Source of the DNA: Brevundimonas sp. UBA4553
Lineage (GTDB): Bacteria > Pseudomonadota > Alphaproteobacteria > Caulobacterales > Caulobacteraceae
Direction of reading: 5' to 3'
Length of the DNA stretch: 64,000 nt
NCBI RefSeq assembly: GCF_002387245.1
Contig: NZ_DGLD01000002.1
Location: 62,001 to 126,000, forward strand
Shown here: piece after piece, positions 17,207 through 24,744 of the stretch
Layout: each line of letters opens with the position of its first letter
Numbering within the stretch: the first letter of the stretch is position 1
Program-made: the position numbers and the translations under genes
Notes under the pieces: model-generated
What the model saw: the letters and a program-made list of their open reading frames with translations, nothing else
The model's database searches: none
Told to the model about the DNA's origin: nothing

Positions 17207-18766
17207 TCAGTCGGCGGCGGGCTCGTCCTCGGCCTCGGCCTCGCCCCGACGCAGGGTTTCGGCCTCCTCGGCGTCTGCATCGGCCTCGCTGATCCCCTTG
17301 GCGCGCAGCAACAGGGCGCGGGCGCCTGGCGAGGGTCGGTGCGGGTCGTTGACCAGGGGCTCCAGCAGGGGCACGGCCTCGTCGTTACGGCCACGGATCA
17401 TCAGCACCTGGGCCAGGTTGATGCGCGCCTGGCCTAGTTGCGGGGCCAGAAGATAGGCCTGTTCCAGCACAGTCACGTCGTTGTCGTTGGGATAGCCTTC
17501 ACCGCCGTTCCGGTTCTCGGCGATCAGCAGCAGGGTGGCGTAGTTGTCGGGATCGGCCCGATAGGCGCGGTGAAGCAGGCTGCGGGCCTCGGCGCTCAGG
17601 CGGTCGGCGTCTTCCGGGGTGTCAGCGTTCTTTCGGGCCTCAAGGCGGGCGCGGACCAGGTACTGCAAGGCCTCAACGTTCTCGGGCTCCAGTGCGAGCA
17701 GGCGTTGCAGAGGCGCTTCGGCAGCCGCCGGATCGCCGAAATGCAGTTCGGCGTGACCCAGCGCCAGGAGAGCCAGCGGGTCTTCCGGGTGACGGGCGGC
17801 GGCGCGGCGAACCTCGGCCGCCGTCTCGGCGCGATGCTCCTCGGAGACGCCGATCTTGAGCCTCTGGTTCAGCAAAAGCAGGTCGTTCGCCGAGCGCGGC
17901 AGCCGCGTCACGGTCACCGGCACGGTCGGATAGGCGATCACCACGCCCTGATAGGGAATGCGGCCGCTCATGTAGCGGCGCAGCGTGCGGCTCAGTTCGA
18001 CCGCATCCAGCCCCGTCGCCCGTTCCATCGCTTCCACTGGATCGCCGCCGGCCCCGACATCGCGCAGATAGACGTCCAGCATCGCCTGACGCCCAGGGTC
18101 ACCCAGGAACCAGTGGGTCAGCAGCCAGGCCAAGGGGTAATAGGTGTCGCGGCGACGTGCGGTTTGCAACGGGCGTTTGGACAGCAGCTCCGTCATGGGC
18201 ATCCAGGAGGCCGTCTGCAGCCAGTACGCGCGGTTCTCGTTGTACTGGCCCACCAGGACGCGGGATTTCTGAACCTCGACCGTGGCGTAGTATTCGGCGA
18301 ACCCCTCGATGAACCATCCCGGATAGGGATAGGCGAAGTTCTGCATCATGAAGTGGTGCGCGTATTCGTGCTTCAGCGTGTCCACAGTCTGGTCACGCAG
18401 GGCGATGCCGAAGATGTCCTCGTCGGTCGCCATATAGAAGCCGGCGACGTTCTCCGGCAGATCGGGCCGAACCTTGACCAGGCCGCTGCGCGAGGCGGTG
18501 AGATAGATGGGCAGCTTCCGTGGCGGGCTTTCTTCAACGTTCAGCCCCATGCGCAACCGCAGGAAGCGATCGAAGGATTCCAGCTCCTGAACGAAGTCGC
18601 GCAGCTTGCCCTCGCTGCCGTCGCTGTAGACGATGAAGCGTTCGCTTTCGGCTTTCAGCCAATCGGCGGAGGCGGGGGTGATCCCCGCCGTGGCGGCCGT
18701 CACCATGGACAGGGCGGCGATCACCGCGCCCCGGCGCAGGCCGCTGAAAAGATTGAAATGCTTCAT
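17207..18766 (-). CDS. Exported HExxH metallopeptidase-like protein with TPR tail, second paralogue
   Basis: The 519-residue protein has a signal peptide ending near ITPASADW. It has the zinc-type motif TLKHEYAHHFMMQNF with downstream GWFIEGFAEYY, and C-terminal TPR-like repeats followed by an acidic tail (EADADAEEAETLRRGEAEAE). It matches the protein at 12842-14350 in domain order and in motif context (LPIYL, VAGFY, YPNDNDV), so the pair arose by duplication. ATG 18766 is chosen because a G-rich ribosome-binding site precedes it. It is probably periplasmic and its function is unknown. Confidence 0.83.
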   Translation of the reverse strand: MKHFNLFSGLRRGAVIAALSMVTAATAGITPASADWLKAESERFIVYSDGSEGKLRDFVQELESFDRFLRLRMGLNVEESPPRKLPIYLTASRSGLVKVRPDLPENVAGFYMATDEDIFGIALRDQTVDTLKHEYAHHFMMQNFAYPYPGWFIEGFAEYYATVEVQKSRVLVGQYNENRAYWLQTASWMPMTELLSKRPLQTARRRDTYYPLAWLLTHWFLGDPGRQAMLDVYLRDVGAGGDPVEAMERATGLDAVELSRTLRRYMSGRIPYQGVVIAYPTVPVTVTRLPRSANDLLLLNQRLKIGVSEEHRAETAAEVRRAAARHPEDPLALLALGHAELHFGDPAAAEAPLQRLLALEPENVEALQYLVRARLEARKNADTPEDADRLSAEARSLLHRAYRADPDNYATLLLIAENRNGGEGYPNDNDVTVLEQAYLLAPQLGQARINLAQVLMIRGRNDEAVPLLEPLVNDPHRPSPGARALLLRAKGISEADADAEEAETLRRGEAEAEDEPAAD

Positions 18767-18835
18767 GTCGACGCCCCCCATGACGAAGGCGTCAGAGGTA
18801 ACGGAGGTTGACGGAATGGAAAAGGGGTTGCGGCG

Positions 18836-19216
18836 TCAGGCCGCCATTCGGCCCCAGACGGCGCGGTCGGCGGCGACGGCGCTCAGGCGGCCGTGGGCGG
18901 CGCGGGACTGAAGCTGGCGCATCACCATTTCGGGCAGGGCGCAGAAGCGCGGCTCGACCAGTTCGGGCGCGCAGCCTGCGTCCGGCGCCGCGAACAGGGC
19001 GGCGTTCACGCCCTCGGTCTTGTGCGCGATCAGCCAGGCCAGACGCCGGGCGCGGGCAGGATCGTTCCGATGCAGCATCGGGTCCTCGGCGAACAGGTCG
19101 CAGCCCATTTCCAGCACATAGTCGAAGTCCAGCTTCTCGAAGCGTCGCACGTCATGGCTCGGGGCCGGGCAGGCCTCGTCCAGATCGAACACGACGTCGT
19201 TCAAGAGAAACAGCAT
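18836..19216 (-). CDS. Hypothetical protein, 126 residues
   Basis: The protein is soluble and mixed helical with no signal peptide. It begins MLFLLNDVVFDLDEA and contains several conserved-looking acidic/aromatic stretches (KLDFDYVLEMGCDLFAEDP). No family is recognised. The gene has good codon bias in this frame and lies on the same strand as the DUF1491 gene 118 bp upstream. An inverted repeat in that gap may control it. Confidence 0.65.
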   Translation of the reverse strand: MLFLLNDVVFDLDEACPAPSHDVRRFEKLDFDYVLEMGCDLFAEDPMLHRNDPARARRLAWLIAHKTEGVNAALFAAPDAGCAPELVEPRFCALPEMVMRQLQSRAAHGRLSAVAADRAVWGRMAA

Positions 19217-19284
19217 GGCCGTCCACCGCTACGCAGGCCGTTCTGGCCCGATGAGACCGGTTTACGTCGCCTCGCTTGCGGTCC

Positions 19285-19305
19285 CGTTCACGAACGCGGT
19301 GAACG
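19285..19305. promoter_or_regulatory. Inverted repeat, candidate operator
   Basis: A perfect 7-bp inverted repeat CGTTCAC-N7-GTGAACG lies between two minus-strand genes, 69 bp upstream of the start at 19216. The symmetry suits a dimeric regulator, and no specific family is implied. Confidence 0.35.
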
Positions 19306-19334
19306 CGCGGTTAGGGATGATGAGCTGACGGAGC

Positions 19335-19667
19335 CTAGGCGTCCTGCACCTTCTCCGTCAGGAAGTGCCGGCCCTGGCGGTCCTCGATCTCCACCACCCA
19401 CAGGTCGGGATCGTAGCGGCGCTGACGTTCGATGTAGGCGTCCAGTTCATTTTCGCTGTCGCTGACGACGGGCTGGATCCACAGGGGCTCGCCGTCCTGG
19501 CCTGTAGCCTCGGTATAGAGACGGGCCGTGCGTTCGGCGGTGTTGTAGGCCTTGACGATCACGGCGCCGCCGCGCGCATCGCCCTTCCTGACCACGGTGG
19601 CGTAGGCGCCCTCCAGTTCGGCGCGGCGGATCAGGGCACCGGCCCAGACATCGGTGGAAAGAAGCAA
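19335..19667 (-). CDS. DUF1491 family protein
   Basis: The 110-residue protein matches the alphaproteobacterial DUF1491 pattern. It has an N-terminal STDVWAGALIRRAE, RKGDARGGAVIVK in the middle, and YDPDLWVVEIEDRQGRHFLTE at the end. The start is TTG 19667; no in-frame ATG exists near the expected N-terminus. It is a small cytoplasmic protein of unknown role. It diverges from the exported protein gene at 19724 over 56 bp. Confidence 0.85.
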   Translation of the reverse strand: MLLSTDVWAGALIRRAELEGAYATVVRKGDARGGAVIVKAYNTAERTARLYTEATGQDGEPLWIQPVVSDSENELDAYIERQRRYDPDLWVVEIEDRQGRHFLTEKVQDA

Positions 19668-19723
19668 TTCGCTAACCCTGATTGGACACGGGACCGGAAC
19701 CTTGCGGCCCTAGGGTCGAGGTC

Positions 19724-20599
19724 ATGAGGATAGGCCTTTCCCCCCGTTCCGCCAGCAGAATGCTGGCCGCGACGCTCGCCGCGATGACGCTGGCGGCGCC
19801 GGTTGGCGCGGCGCGCGCGGCGGTGACCGACGCCTTCTACGATCGCGTCTTCATGCTGGCCGCCCACCAGAAGTGTGACCTGTTCGAGCCAAAACTGATC
19901 GCCGCCCTCGACGCTGCGGCCTTGCAGGCGCGGGGCGCGGCCCTGCGCGCGGGCACGCCCGCCGCTGATCTTTCGGCGGCGGCCGCGCGCGCCCGGTCCA
20001 AGGCGTCGCGCACGGCCTGCGACGACGCCGACCTCGGCCGGGTGCGCGCGCGTGTCGACGCCGGGTTCGCCGGCTGGTCGCGCGCGGCCCGCATGACCTT
20101 CCCTGGCGAGCGCGGCGCCTGGCGCGGCGACCGCTATGAAAGTCAGGCGGTCGGCTGGCGGCTGGTGCAGGACAGCGTCACCGGCGGCTCGCCGGTTCGC
20201 TTCGGCCTGGCGGGCAGCGGGCCGACGGCGACGACGCCGGTGGCGGTCGTCTCCTTCGTCGGCGGGCCCCGTCCCTACGCGGCGCGTCTGGTCATGCGGG
20301 ACCGAGCCCAGGCGCCGCGGGTCTGGCTGACCGGAGGCGGGCTGCCGCCCGAATCCGTGCGTCAGGTCTTCTTCGCCGCCGCCGCCCGGGCGGCCGCGCC
20401 GACCCTGCTGACCGAGGGCGCGCGTCAGGGCGAAACCTGGACCTTCTCGCCCCAAGCCGCCGACGCCATCGCGCAACTGGACCCGCGCGAGAGCTTCGTC
20501 ATTGAATTCCTGTTCCGCGACGACAGCGTGGCGGAAGCCCGCTTCGAAGCCGGCGACTTCGCCGCCGGCCGCGCCTTTCTGGCCATGGGTCTGCTTTAG
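19724..20599 (+). CDS. Exported hypothetical protein
   Basis: The 291-residue protein has a long N-terminus and a signal peptide cleaved near VGAARA. The mature domain has an N-terminal helical region with two Cys (HQKCDLF and RTACDDA). A beta-rich C-terminal half follows (RFGLAGSG to ESFVIEFLFRDDSVAEARFEAGDFAAG). ATG 19724 is taken, and a later ATG at 19760 is possible. No family is recognised, but the layout suggests a periplasmic protein. Confidence 0.7.
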   Translation: MRIGLSPRSASRMLAATLAAMTLAAPVGAARAAVTDAFYDRVFMLAAHQKCDLFEPKLIAALDAAALQARGAALRAGTPAADLSAAAARARSKASRTACDDADLGRVRARVDAGFAGWSRAARMTFPGERGAWRGDRYESQAVGWRLVQDSVTGGSPVRFGLAGSGPTATTPVAVVSFVGGPRPYAARLVMRDRAQAPRVWLTGGGLPPESVRQVFFAAAARAAAPTLLTEGARQGETWTFSPQAADAIAQLDPRESFVIEFLFRDDSVAEARFEAGDFAAGRAFLAMGLL

Positions 20600-20639
20600 G
20601 GCTCTTGCCAGCGCGTGCGGCGGCCCTTGAACCGTTCGG

Positions 20640-22325
20640 TCACGCGCTACGGTTCAGCGGAATGACCTCCGCCTCGCCGGTGACCGGAGCGCGCGTTGCG
20701 GGGACGACGACGGGCAGGCGGACGGTGACGGCCGTGCCCTCGCCCAGGGTGCTGTCGATGGTCATGGCGCCGCCGTGCAGTTCGGCCAGCGAGCGGACCA
20801 GCGACAGGCCCAGGCCCGTGCCCTGCGCCCGCTGTTCGGCCCCGCCGGCCTGCTCGAAGGGGCGGCCGAGCCGGACCAGATCCTCAGGCGCGACGCCCAG
20901 ACCCGTGTCGGCCACAGTCAGCTCCAGCTCCGCGCCTAGCCCCTCGGCGCGAACGGTCACCGACCCGCCCGTGGGGGTGAATTTCACCGCGTTGGACAGC
21001 AGGTTCAGGGCGATCTGCTTCAGGGCGCGGCGGTCGGCGGCGACGGTCAGGGGCTCCGGCGGCAGGACCGCAGCCAGCTCCACGCCCTTGTCCTCGGCCT
21101 GGACCCGGACAAGGGCCAGCGCCGCCGAGACCAGTTCGCGCATATCGAACCGTTCGATCGTCAGGGCGTAGCGTGCGGCCTCGATGCGGCTGACGTCCAG
21201 CACGTCATTGATCAGATCCAGCAGGTGGCCCCCGGCCTGATGGATCGACTGGGCGTAGTCGGCGTAGCGCTCGGGCACCGGGCCGAACAGGCGCTGACGC
21301 ATGATGTCGGAAAAGCCCAGGACGGCGTTCAGGGGGGTGCGCAGTTCGTGGCTCATGTTGGCCAGGAAGCGGGACTTGCTGGCGTTCTGGGCCTCGGCCT
21401 CAGCGCGCGCGGCTTCCAGACTTTCCTCGCGGGCGTGCTGAAGGGTGGCGTCCAGCGCCAGGGCGATCAGGCGGGGCGGCGCGTCCTGACCCAGGCGGCG
21501 CAGGATCAGGAGGATGCGGCGATCCAGGGCCAGGCGCGGGGCGAAACGCACCTGGGCCTCGGCGCCGGCGCGGGCCTTGGCCAGGGCGGCCTGGACGGCG
21601 GGCCGGTCCGGCGCGTGGACGGCGGCGACCAACCCGTCCTCGAACAGGGGGTCGATGGGCAGGGCCGCCGGCGCGGCGCCATAGGCCGCCAGGACCATGT
21701 CCGAGGCGTCGAGCACCAAGGTCAGTCCCGCCTGGCCGGCCAGCACGGTCTCGACCCGGGCGGCGGCGGCGCTGGTCGCCGCCCGCCGGCGGGCCTGGCT
21801 GACGGCGTTCATGCGGAAGGCCGACGCCGTGGCTCCGGCGGTCAGCAGGCCCGACACGGCCGCCAGACCCGGCGAGACTTCCGGCGCGCCGTTCACGGCG
21901 GCGGCGATCAGGCCGGCCAGGATCGCCAGCGCCGATCCCAGGGCGCCGAAGGGGCCAAGCCGCGCCGGGGCCAGGGCGACGGCGGCGGCCAGGGGCATGA
22001 AGACGAACCCGCCCAGCGGTCCGGCCAGACCGCCTGAAAGACCCGACGCCGCCGTGGCCGCCACCGACCAGGCGATCAGAAGCGCGGCGCGCACCGCAGG
22101 GGCGTCACGGCCCAGCAGGCTGAGGCCCAGCAAGCCCGGCGCAGCCATGGCCAGGGCGGCGGGGACATCCAGTCGGGCGTGACCGTCGCCCAGCCAGACG
22201 CCGCCCAGCGCCGTCAGCCCAACCGCCGCCGCCCAGCCCGCGTGCCAGGCAGCGAGAGCCGGCCCGCCCGGCGCGTCGTCGGGCAGGGCGTCGGCGGGAT
22301 GGGACAGGATGGGCGGTGGGTTCAA
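20640..22325 (-). CDS. Membrane sensor histidine kinase, DivJ/PleC-like
   Basis: The 561-residue kinase has about six membrane helices in residues 25-170, a PAS-like linker (185-300), HisKA with phospho-acceptor His326 in NMSHELRTPLNAVLGFSDIM, and HATPase motifs NLLSNAVKF, DTGLG and GTGLGLSLV. The multi-helix N-terminus plus PAS-like linker and the HisKA sequence resemble the DivJ/PleC/PdhS kinases that act on DivK in Caulobacterales. The match to one of them is an inference. The start is TTG 22325. A GANTC site (22345-22349) lies just upstream. It diverges from sufE near ctrA. Confidence 0.88.
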   Translation of the reverse strand: MNPPPILSHPADALPDDAPGGPALAAWHAGWAAAVGLTALGGVWLGDGHARLDVPAALAMAAPGLLGLSLLGRDAPAVRAALLIAWSVAATAASGLSGGLAGPLGGFVFMPLAAAVALAPARLGPFGALGSALAILAGLIAAAVNGAPEVSPGLAAVSGLLTAGATASAFRMNAVSQARRRAATSAAAARVETVLAGQAGLTLVLDASDMVLAAYGAAPAALPIDPLFEDGLVAAVHAPDRPAVQAALAKARAGAEAQVRFAPRLALDRRILLILRRLGQDAPPRLIALALDATLQHAREESLEAARAEAEAQNASKSRFLANMSHELRTPLNAVLGFSDIMRQRLFGPVPERYADYAQSIHQAGGHLLDLINDVLDVSRIEAARYALTIERFDMRELVSAALALVRVQAEDKGVELAAVLPPEPLTVAADRRALKQIALNLLSNAVKFTPTGGSVTVRAEGLGAELELTVADTGLGVAPEDLVRLGRPFEQAGGAEQRAQGTGLGLSLVRSLAELHGGAMTIDSTLGEGTAVTVRLPVVVPATRAPVTGEAEVIPLNRSA

Positions 22326-22490
22326 TCCAGGGCTTCGCGCGAGTGAATCAAGCGGCGCAGTCTAGGCCTGGACGGCGCCGGTCCCTAGGCCGCTCGCCTC
22401 GCGGGCGACTGGAACCCGCCGTCATTGAGCAATCAGTTGGGGAAGAATGCGGCGGTTGTCGTTAACGTCGCCGCAGCCTATGTCGCCCGC

Positions 22491-22934
22491 ATGACCGCCA
22501 CAGACGCCATCCCCGCCCTCGCAATCGACGAGGTTCTGAGCGAACTGGTCGAGGAATTCGACCTTCTGGGCGATTGGGAAGGCCGGATCGAATACGTCAT
22601 CGACCTGGGCAAGGGTCTGGCGCCCCTGCCCGAGAGCGACCGGGTCGAGGCCAACAAGGTGCCGGGCTGCGCCGCACAGGTCTGGTTGTCGACGCGCTTC
22701 GCCGACGGGCGGCTCTTCTTCGACGCCGATTCCGACAGCGCCCTGTCCAAGGGCAATATCGCCCTGTTGCTGAAGTTGTATTCGGGCCGCGAGCCGGCCG
22801 AAATTCTCGCCTTCGACGCGCGCGCGGCTTTGGACCGGCTGGGTCTGCCCTCCGCCCTGACCCGTCAGCGGGCCAACGGCCTGAACAGCATGGTGGGGAG
22901 AATTCGGGAGGCTGCGGCGGCCGGCACGGCCTGA
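22491..22934 (+). CDS. sufE: Cysteine desulfuration protein SufE
   Basis: The 147-residue protein takes sulfur from the SufS persulfide for Fe-S cluster assembly. The active Cys lies in KVPGCAAQVWL, and the SufE pattern LLGDWEGRIEYVIDLGK near the N-terminus and NGLNSMVGRIRE at the end are present. ATG 22491 matches the family N-terminus, so the longer frame from 22425 is discarded. The rest of the suf operon is not in the window, and stand-alone sufE is common in this group. Confidence 0.95.
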   Translation: MTATDAIPALAIDEVLSELVEEFDLLGDWEGRIEYVIDLGKGLAPLPESDRVEANKVPGCAAQVWLSTRFADGRLFFDADSDSALSKGNIALLLKLYSGREPAEILAFDARAALDRLGLPSALTRQRANGLNSMVGRIREAAAAGTA

Positions 22935-22941
22935 TCGCGCC

Positions 22942-23055
22942 TCAACCGATCGTCAGGAAGGCGCCGATGAGCGCGGCGATGGCCAGGGTCAGGAGCAGTC
23001 CCTCAAACGGAGAGAGGGACCAAGCGGAACGACGTCGGCGGACTTTTGCAACCAT
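22942..23055 (-). CDS. 37-residue single-pass membrane protein
   Basis: A short frame on the minus strand begins MVAKVRRRRSAW and ends with a hydrophobic helix (FEGLLLTLAIAALIGAFLTI). GAGAGG lies 5 bases before the ATG, and the second half has strong GC3 codon bias. A positively charged N-terminus followed by one helix predicts an inner-membrane peptide. It overlaps the 3' part of a second small frame (22989-23183) in another reading frame. The function is unknown. Confidence 0.5.
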   Translation of the reverse strand: MVAKVRRRRSAWSLSPFEGLLLTLAIAALIGAFLTIG

Positions 23056-23183
23056 TGTGGCCTCTCGCTTTCAATAATGATCTTGAGGGCGAGTTCCGGC
23101 GCGCCGCGAAGCGGTAGCGGCTGGCCGTAAAGGCCGCGCCACAATGCATCCAGTGCGCGATCGGCTTCCCCCAAGGGTTCCAT
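22989..23183 (-). CDS. Possible 64-residue protein
   Basis: The frame from ATG 23183 gives MEPLGEADRALDALWRGLYG and continues with a plausible amphipathic helix region. Its last 22 codons overlap the 37-residue membrane peptide and show poor codon bias (AGG, CCA, CAA, TTG). Either the gene is real with a non-conserved tail, or only its N-terminal pattern is fortuitous. No family is recognised. Confidence 0.35.
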   Translation of the reverse strand: MEPLGEADRALDALWRGLYGQPLPLRGAPELALKIIIESERPQWLQKSADVVPLGPSLRLRDCS

Positions 23184-23268
23184 GCGAATCACCGAGCCAC
23201 GGCCGAGCGGGGGGCGTCGTTAACAATTGTTGGGAAATTGGGGTAACGTTGGTTTTTGTGAAGTCGCC

Positions 23269-23991
23269 TCACCCGATGCCATAGTGGTCCGCGAGGGCCT
23301 GCAGCCCCTGCTTCAACAGCGTCTTGCCCTGGCGGCGACGCAGGAACAGGGCCTCCTCGGCCAATTGCAGGGACGTGCCGCGAATGCAGACCTGTTCGAC
23401 CAGGGCGCGCAGTCGGGGGCCGCACGCGGTCAGGGCCTTCTCGACGCGGGCAGCGGCGGACAGGGCGCGGTCGGTCGGTTCGCTGCGCGCGGCGGAGCCG
23501 CCGCCGGCGCGGGGCAGGGCGTCCCAGCGCATGGTCAGTGAAGGGCCTGAAAGGGCCATCTCTGCTTCACGACGCAGGCGTTCGCCCGCCGCCACCTCGG
23601 CCGGGGCGAGCCACGGGCGGCCCGAGGCGTCCTTGCGCCGCGCCAGCCAGGCGACAGGGCTCTCGCCCAGATTGGCGCGACGCGTGGTCAGGCGGCCGTC
23701 GGCCTCCATGACCGGCCGTTCGCCCTCGATCAGGCCAGGACGCCCCGGCGACGGCGAGGGCGACAGCGAGGTGTTGGTCGCGGGCAGGGCGCGGGGCAGC
23801 CAGCCGCCGCCGTCGCGTCGTCTCAGGCCGGGCCGTTCGACCAGGGCGCGAAACGCCGCCTCGTCCAGGGTCAGAACCACGCGTCCGCGTCGGTCCCCGC
23901 CCAGCCGCAGGGGATAGCCGCCGGCCGACTGGTCCAGCCAGGCGCCGGGGCGATCCAGCAAGGACCGCGCTCGCTCCAGGGCACGGCTCAC
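23269..23991 (-). CDS. DUF6456-type protein
   Basis: The 240-residue protein is soluble. Its second half (residues 120-240) carries the conserved-looking block ESPVAWLARRKDASGRPWL, AGERLRREAE and MRWDALPRAG. It ends in a helical region with VCIRGTSLQLAEEALFLRRR that looks like a helix-turn-helix. GTG 23991 is chosen because it overlaps the upstream stop by 4 bp (GTGA), which implies translational coupling to the HTH gene. The likely role is DNA binding or regulation, by inference. Family assignment is moderate. Confidence 0.72.
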   Translation of the reverse strand: MSRALERARSLLDRPGAWLDQSAGGYPLRLGGDRRGRVVLTLDEAAFRALVERPGLRRRDGGGWLPRALPATNTSLSPSPSPGRPGLIEGERPVMEADGRLTTRRANLGESPVAWLARRKDASGRPWLAPAEVAAGERLRREAEMALSGPSLTMRWDALPRAGGGSAARSEPTDRALSAAARVEKALTACGPRLRALVEQVCIRGTSLQLAEEALFLRRRQGKTLLKQGLQALADHYGIG

Positions 23992-24374
23992 CGGCCCGCT
24001 CCCGCCGTCGCGGCCAGGTCGATGGCGGGCAATTCCGACACGGCGCGCAGGCAGGCCTCCAGCCCGTCCATCACCGCGTCGTAGCGGTCGTCGTCTCGCT
24101 CGTCCTCGGCCCAGCGGCAGGCGGTCGAGGCGGTGGCCCGGTTCAGGCCGAAGGCGTGGCCGACGCGCTCCAGCGGCCAACCGTAGGAGACATGGGCCAG
24201 ATACATGGCCGACCAGCGGGCGCGACAGGCGCGCGGACGGGTCCGTTCGCGCCCCCGCATCTCGGTCGCCGGCACACCGAAGGCGTAGGCTGCCAAATGC
24301 AGGGCCGCGTCGGCGCGGATGCGGTCGCCCTCCGTCACCGGCACGCGATAGGGCTCGATCCGATAGGTTTCCAT
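23988..24374 (-). CDS. HTH protein resembling DnaA domain IV
   Basis: The 128-residue protein has a C-terminal helix-turn-helix of the DnaA-C type: RWSAMYLAHVSYGWPLERVG, then HAFGLNRATASTACRWAE. It has no ATPase domain, so it is not DnaA. ATG 24374 starts METYRIEPYRV, and ATG 24413 would be an alternative. It reads away from ctrA, shares the 370-bp intergenic region with it, and is coupled to the DUF6456 gene. The position suggests a regulator linked to cell-cycle or replication control, which is an inference. Confidence 0.72.
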   Translation of the reverse strand: METYRIEPYRVPVTEGDRIRADAALHLAAYAFGVPATEMRGRERTRPRACRARWSAMYLAHVSYGWPLERVGHAFGLNRATASTACRWAEDERDDDRYDAVMDGLEACLRAVSELPAIDLAATAGAGR

Positions 24375-24744
24375 GTCGTCAGTTGCTCCCGAACGCTCGT
24401 TTGTTCTTCCCATCGTGCCGTAAGCCGAGGGGTGGGTTAGGAATGTTGTCCTAACGAACGTCAAAAGCGGTCGTTTCCCCTTGCCGGGTGCGGGATCGGC
24501 TGTGGATGGATCGACGCGCGACAGGGGACGGTGCGCGCGTCAAGGGGGTATGGCGCGCCCTCGCGTTAATAAATTAACGAATCCTTGACTCGGGACTCTC
24601 GACGGCGATTCGCAAATCAGCCTAAGCGTTTCATATCGGGACCGTTAACCCTTCTTAAGGTTTTGACCCGTTAACGTTGGAACAAGGTTACCCGGCCGTC
24701 GCTCCCTTGGCGGTCGCACCCAAGCTTTGCCTGGAGGGGCATGA
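24375..24744 (+). promoter_or_regulatory. ctrA upstream control region
   Basis: The 370-bp gene-free stretch is relatively A/T-rich. TTAA half-sites of CtrA type occur at 24566 and 24574 (N4 apart), at 24645 and 24655 (N6 apart), and at 24671. Four GANTC methylation sites of the CcrM type lie at 24579, 24587, 24594 and 24607. The second overlaps a -35-like TTGACT (24586-24591). Caulobacter ctrA has two promoters, P1 repressed by full methylation at GANTC and P2 activated by CtrA itself, so the layout fits. The exact promoters here are not proven. A DnaA-box-like TGTGGATGG sits at 24501. Confidence 0.75.
24436..24455. promoter_or_regulatory. 20-bp perfect inverted repeat upstream of the HTH gene
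   Basis: The sequence is GTTAGGA-ATGTTG-TCCTAAC, with 7-bp arms and a 6-bp spacer. It lies 62 bp before the HTH gene start and about 290 bp before ctrA. The symmetry is that of a dimeric repressor site, and autoregulation by the adjacent HTH protein is the simplest guess. Confidence 0.45.
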
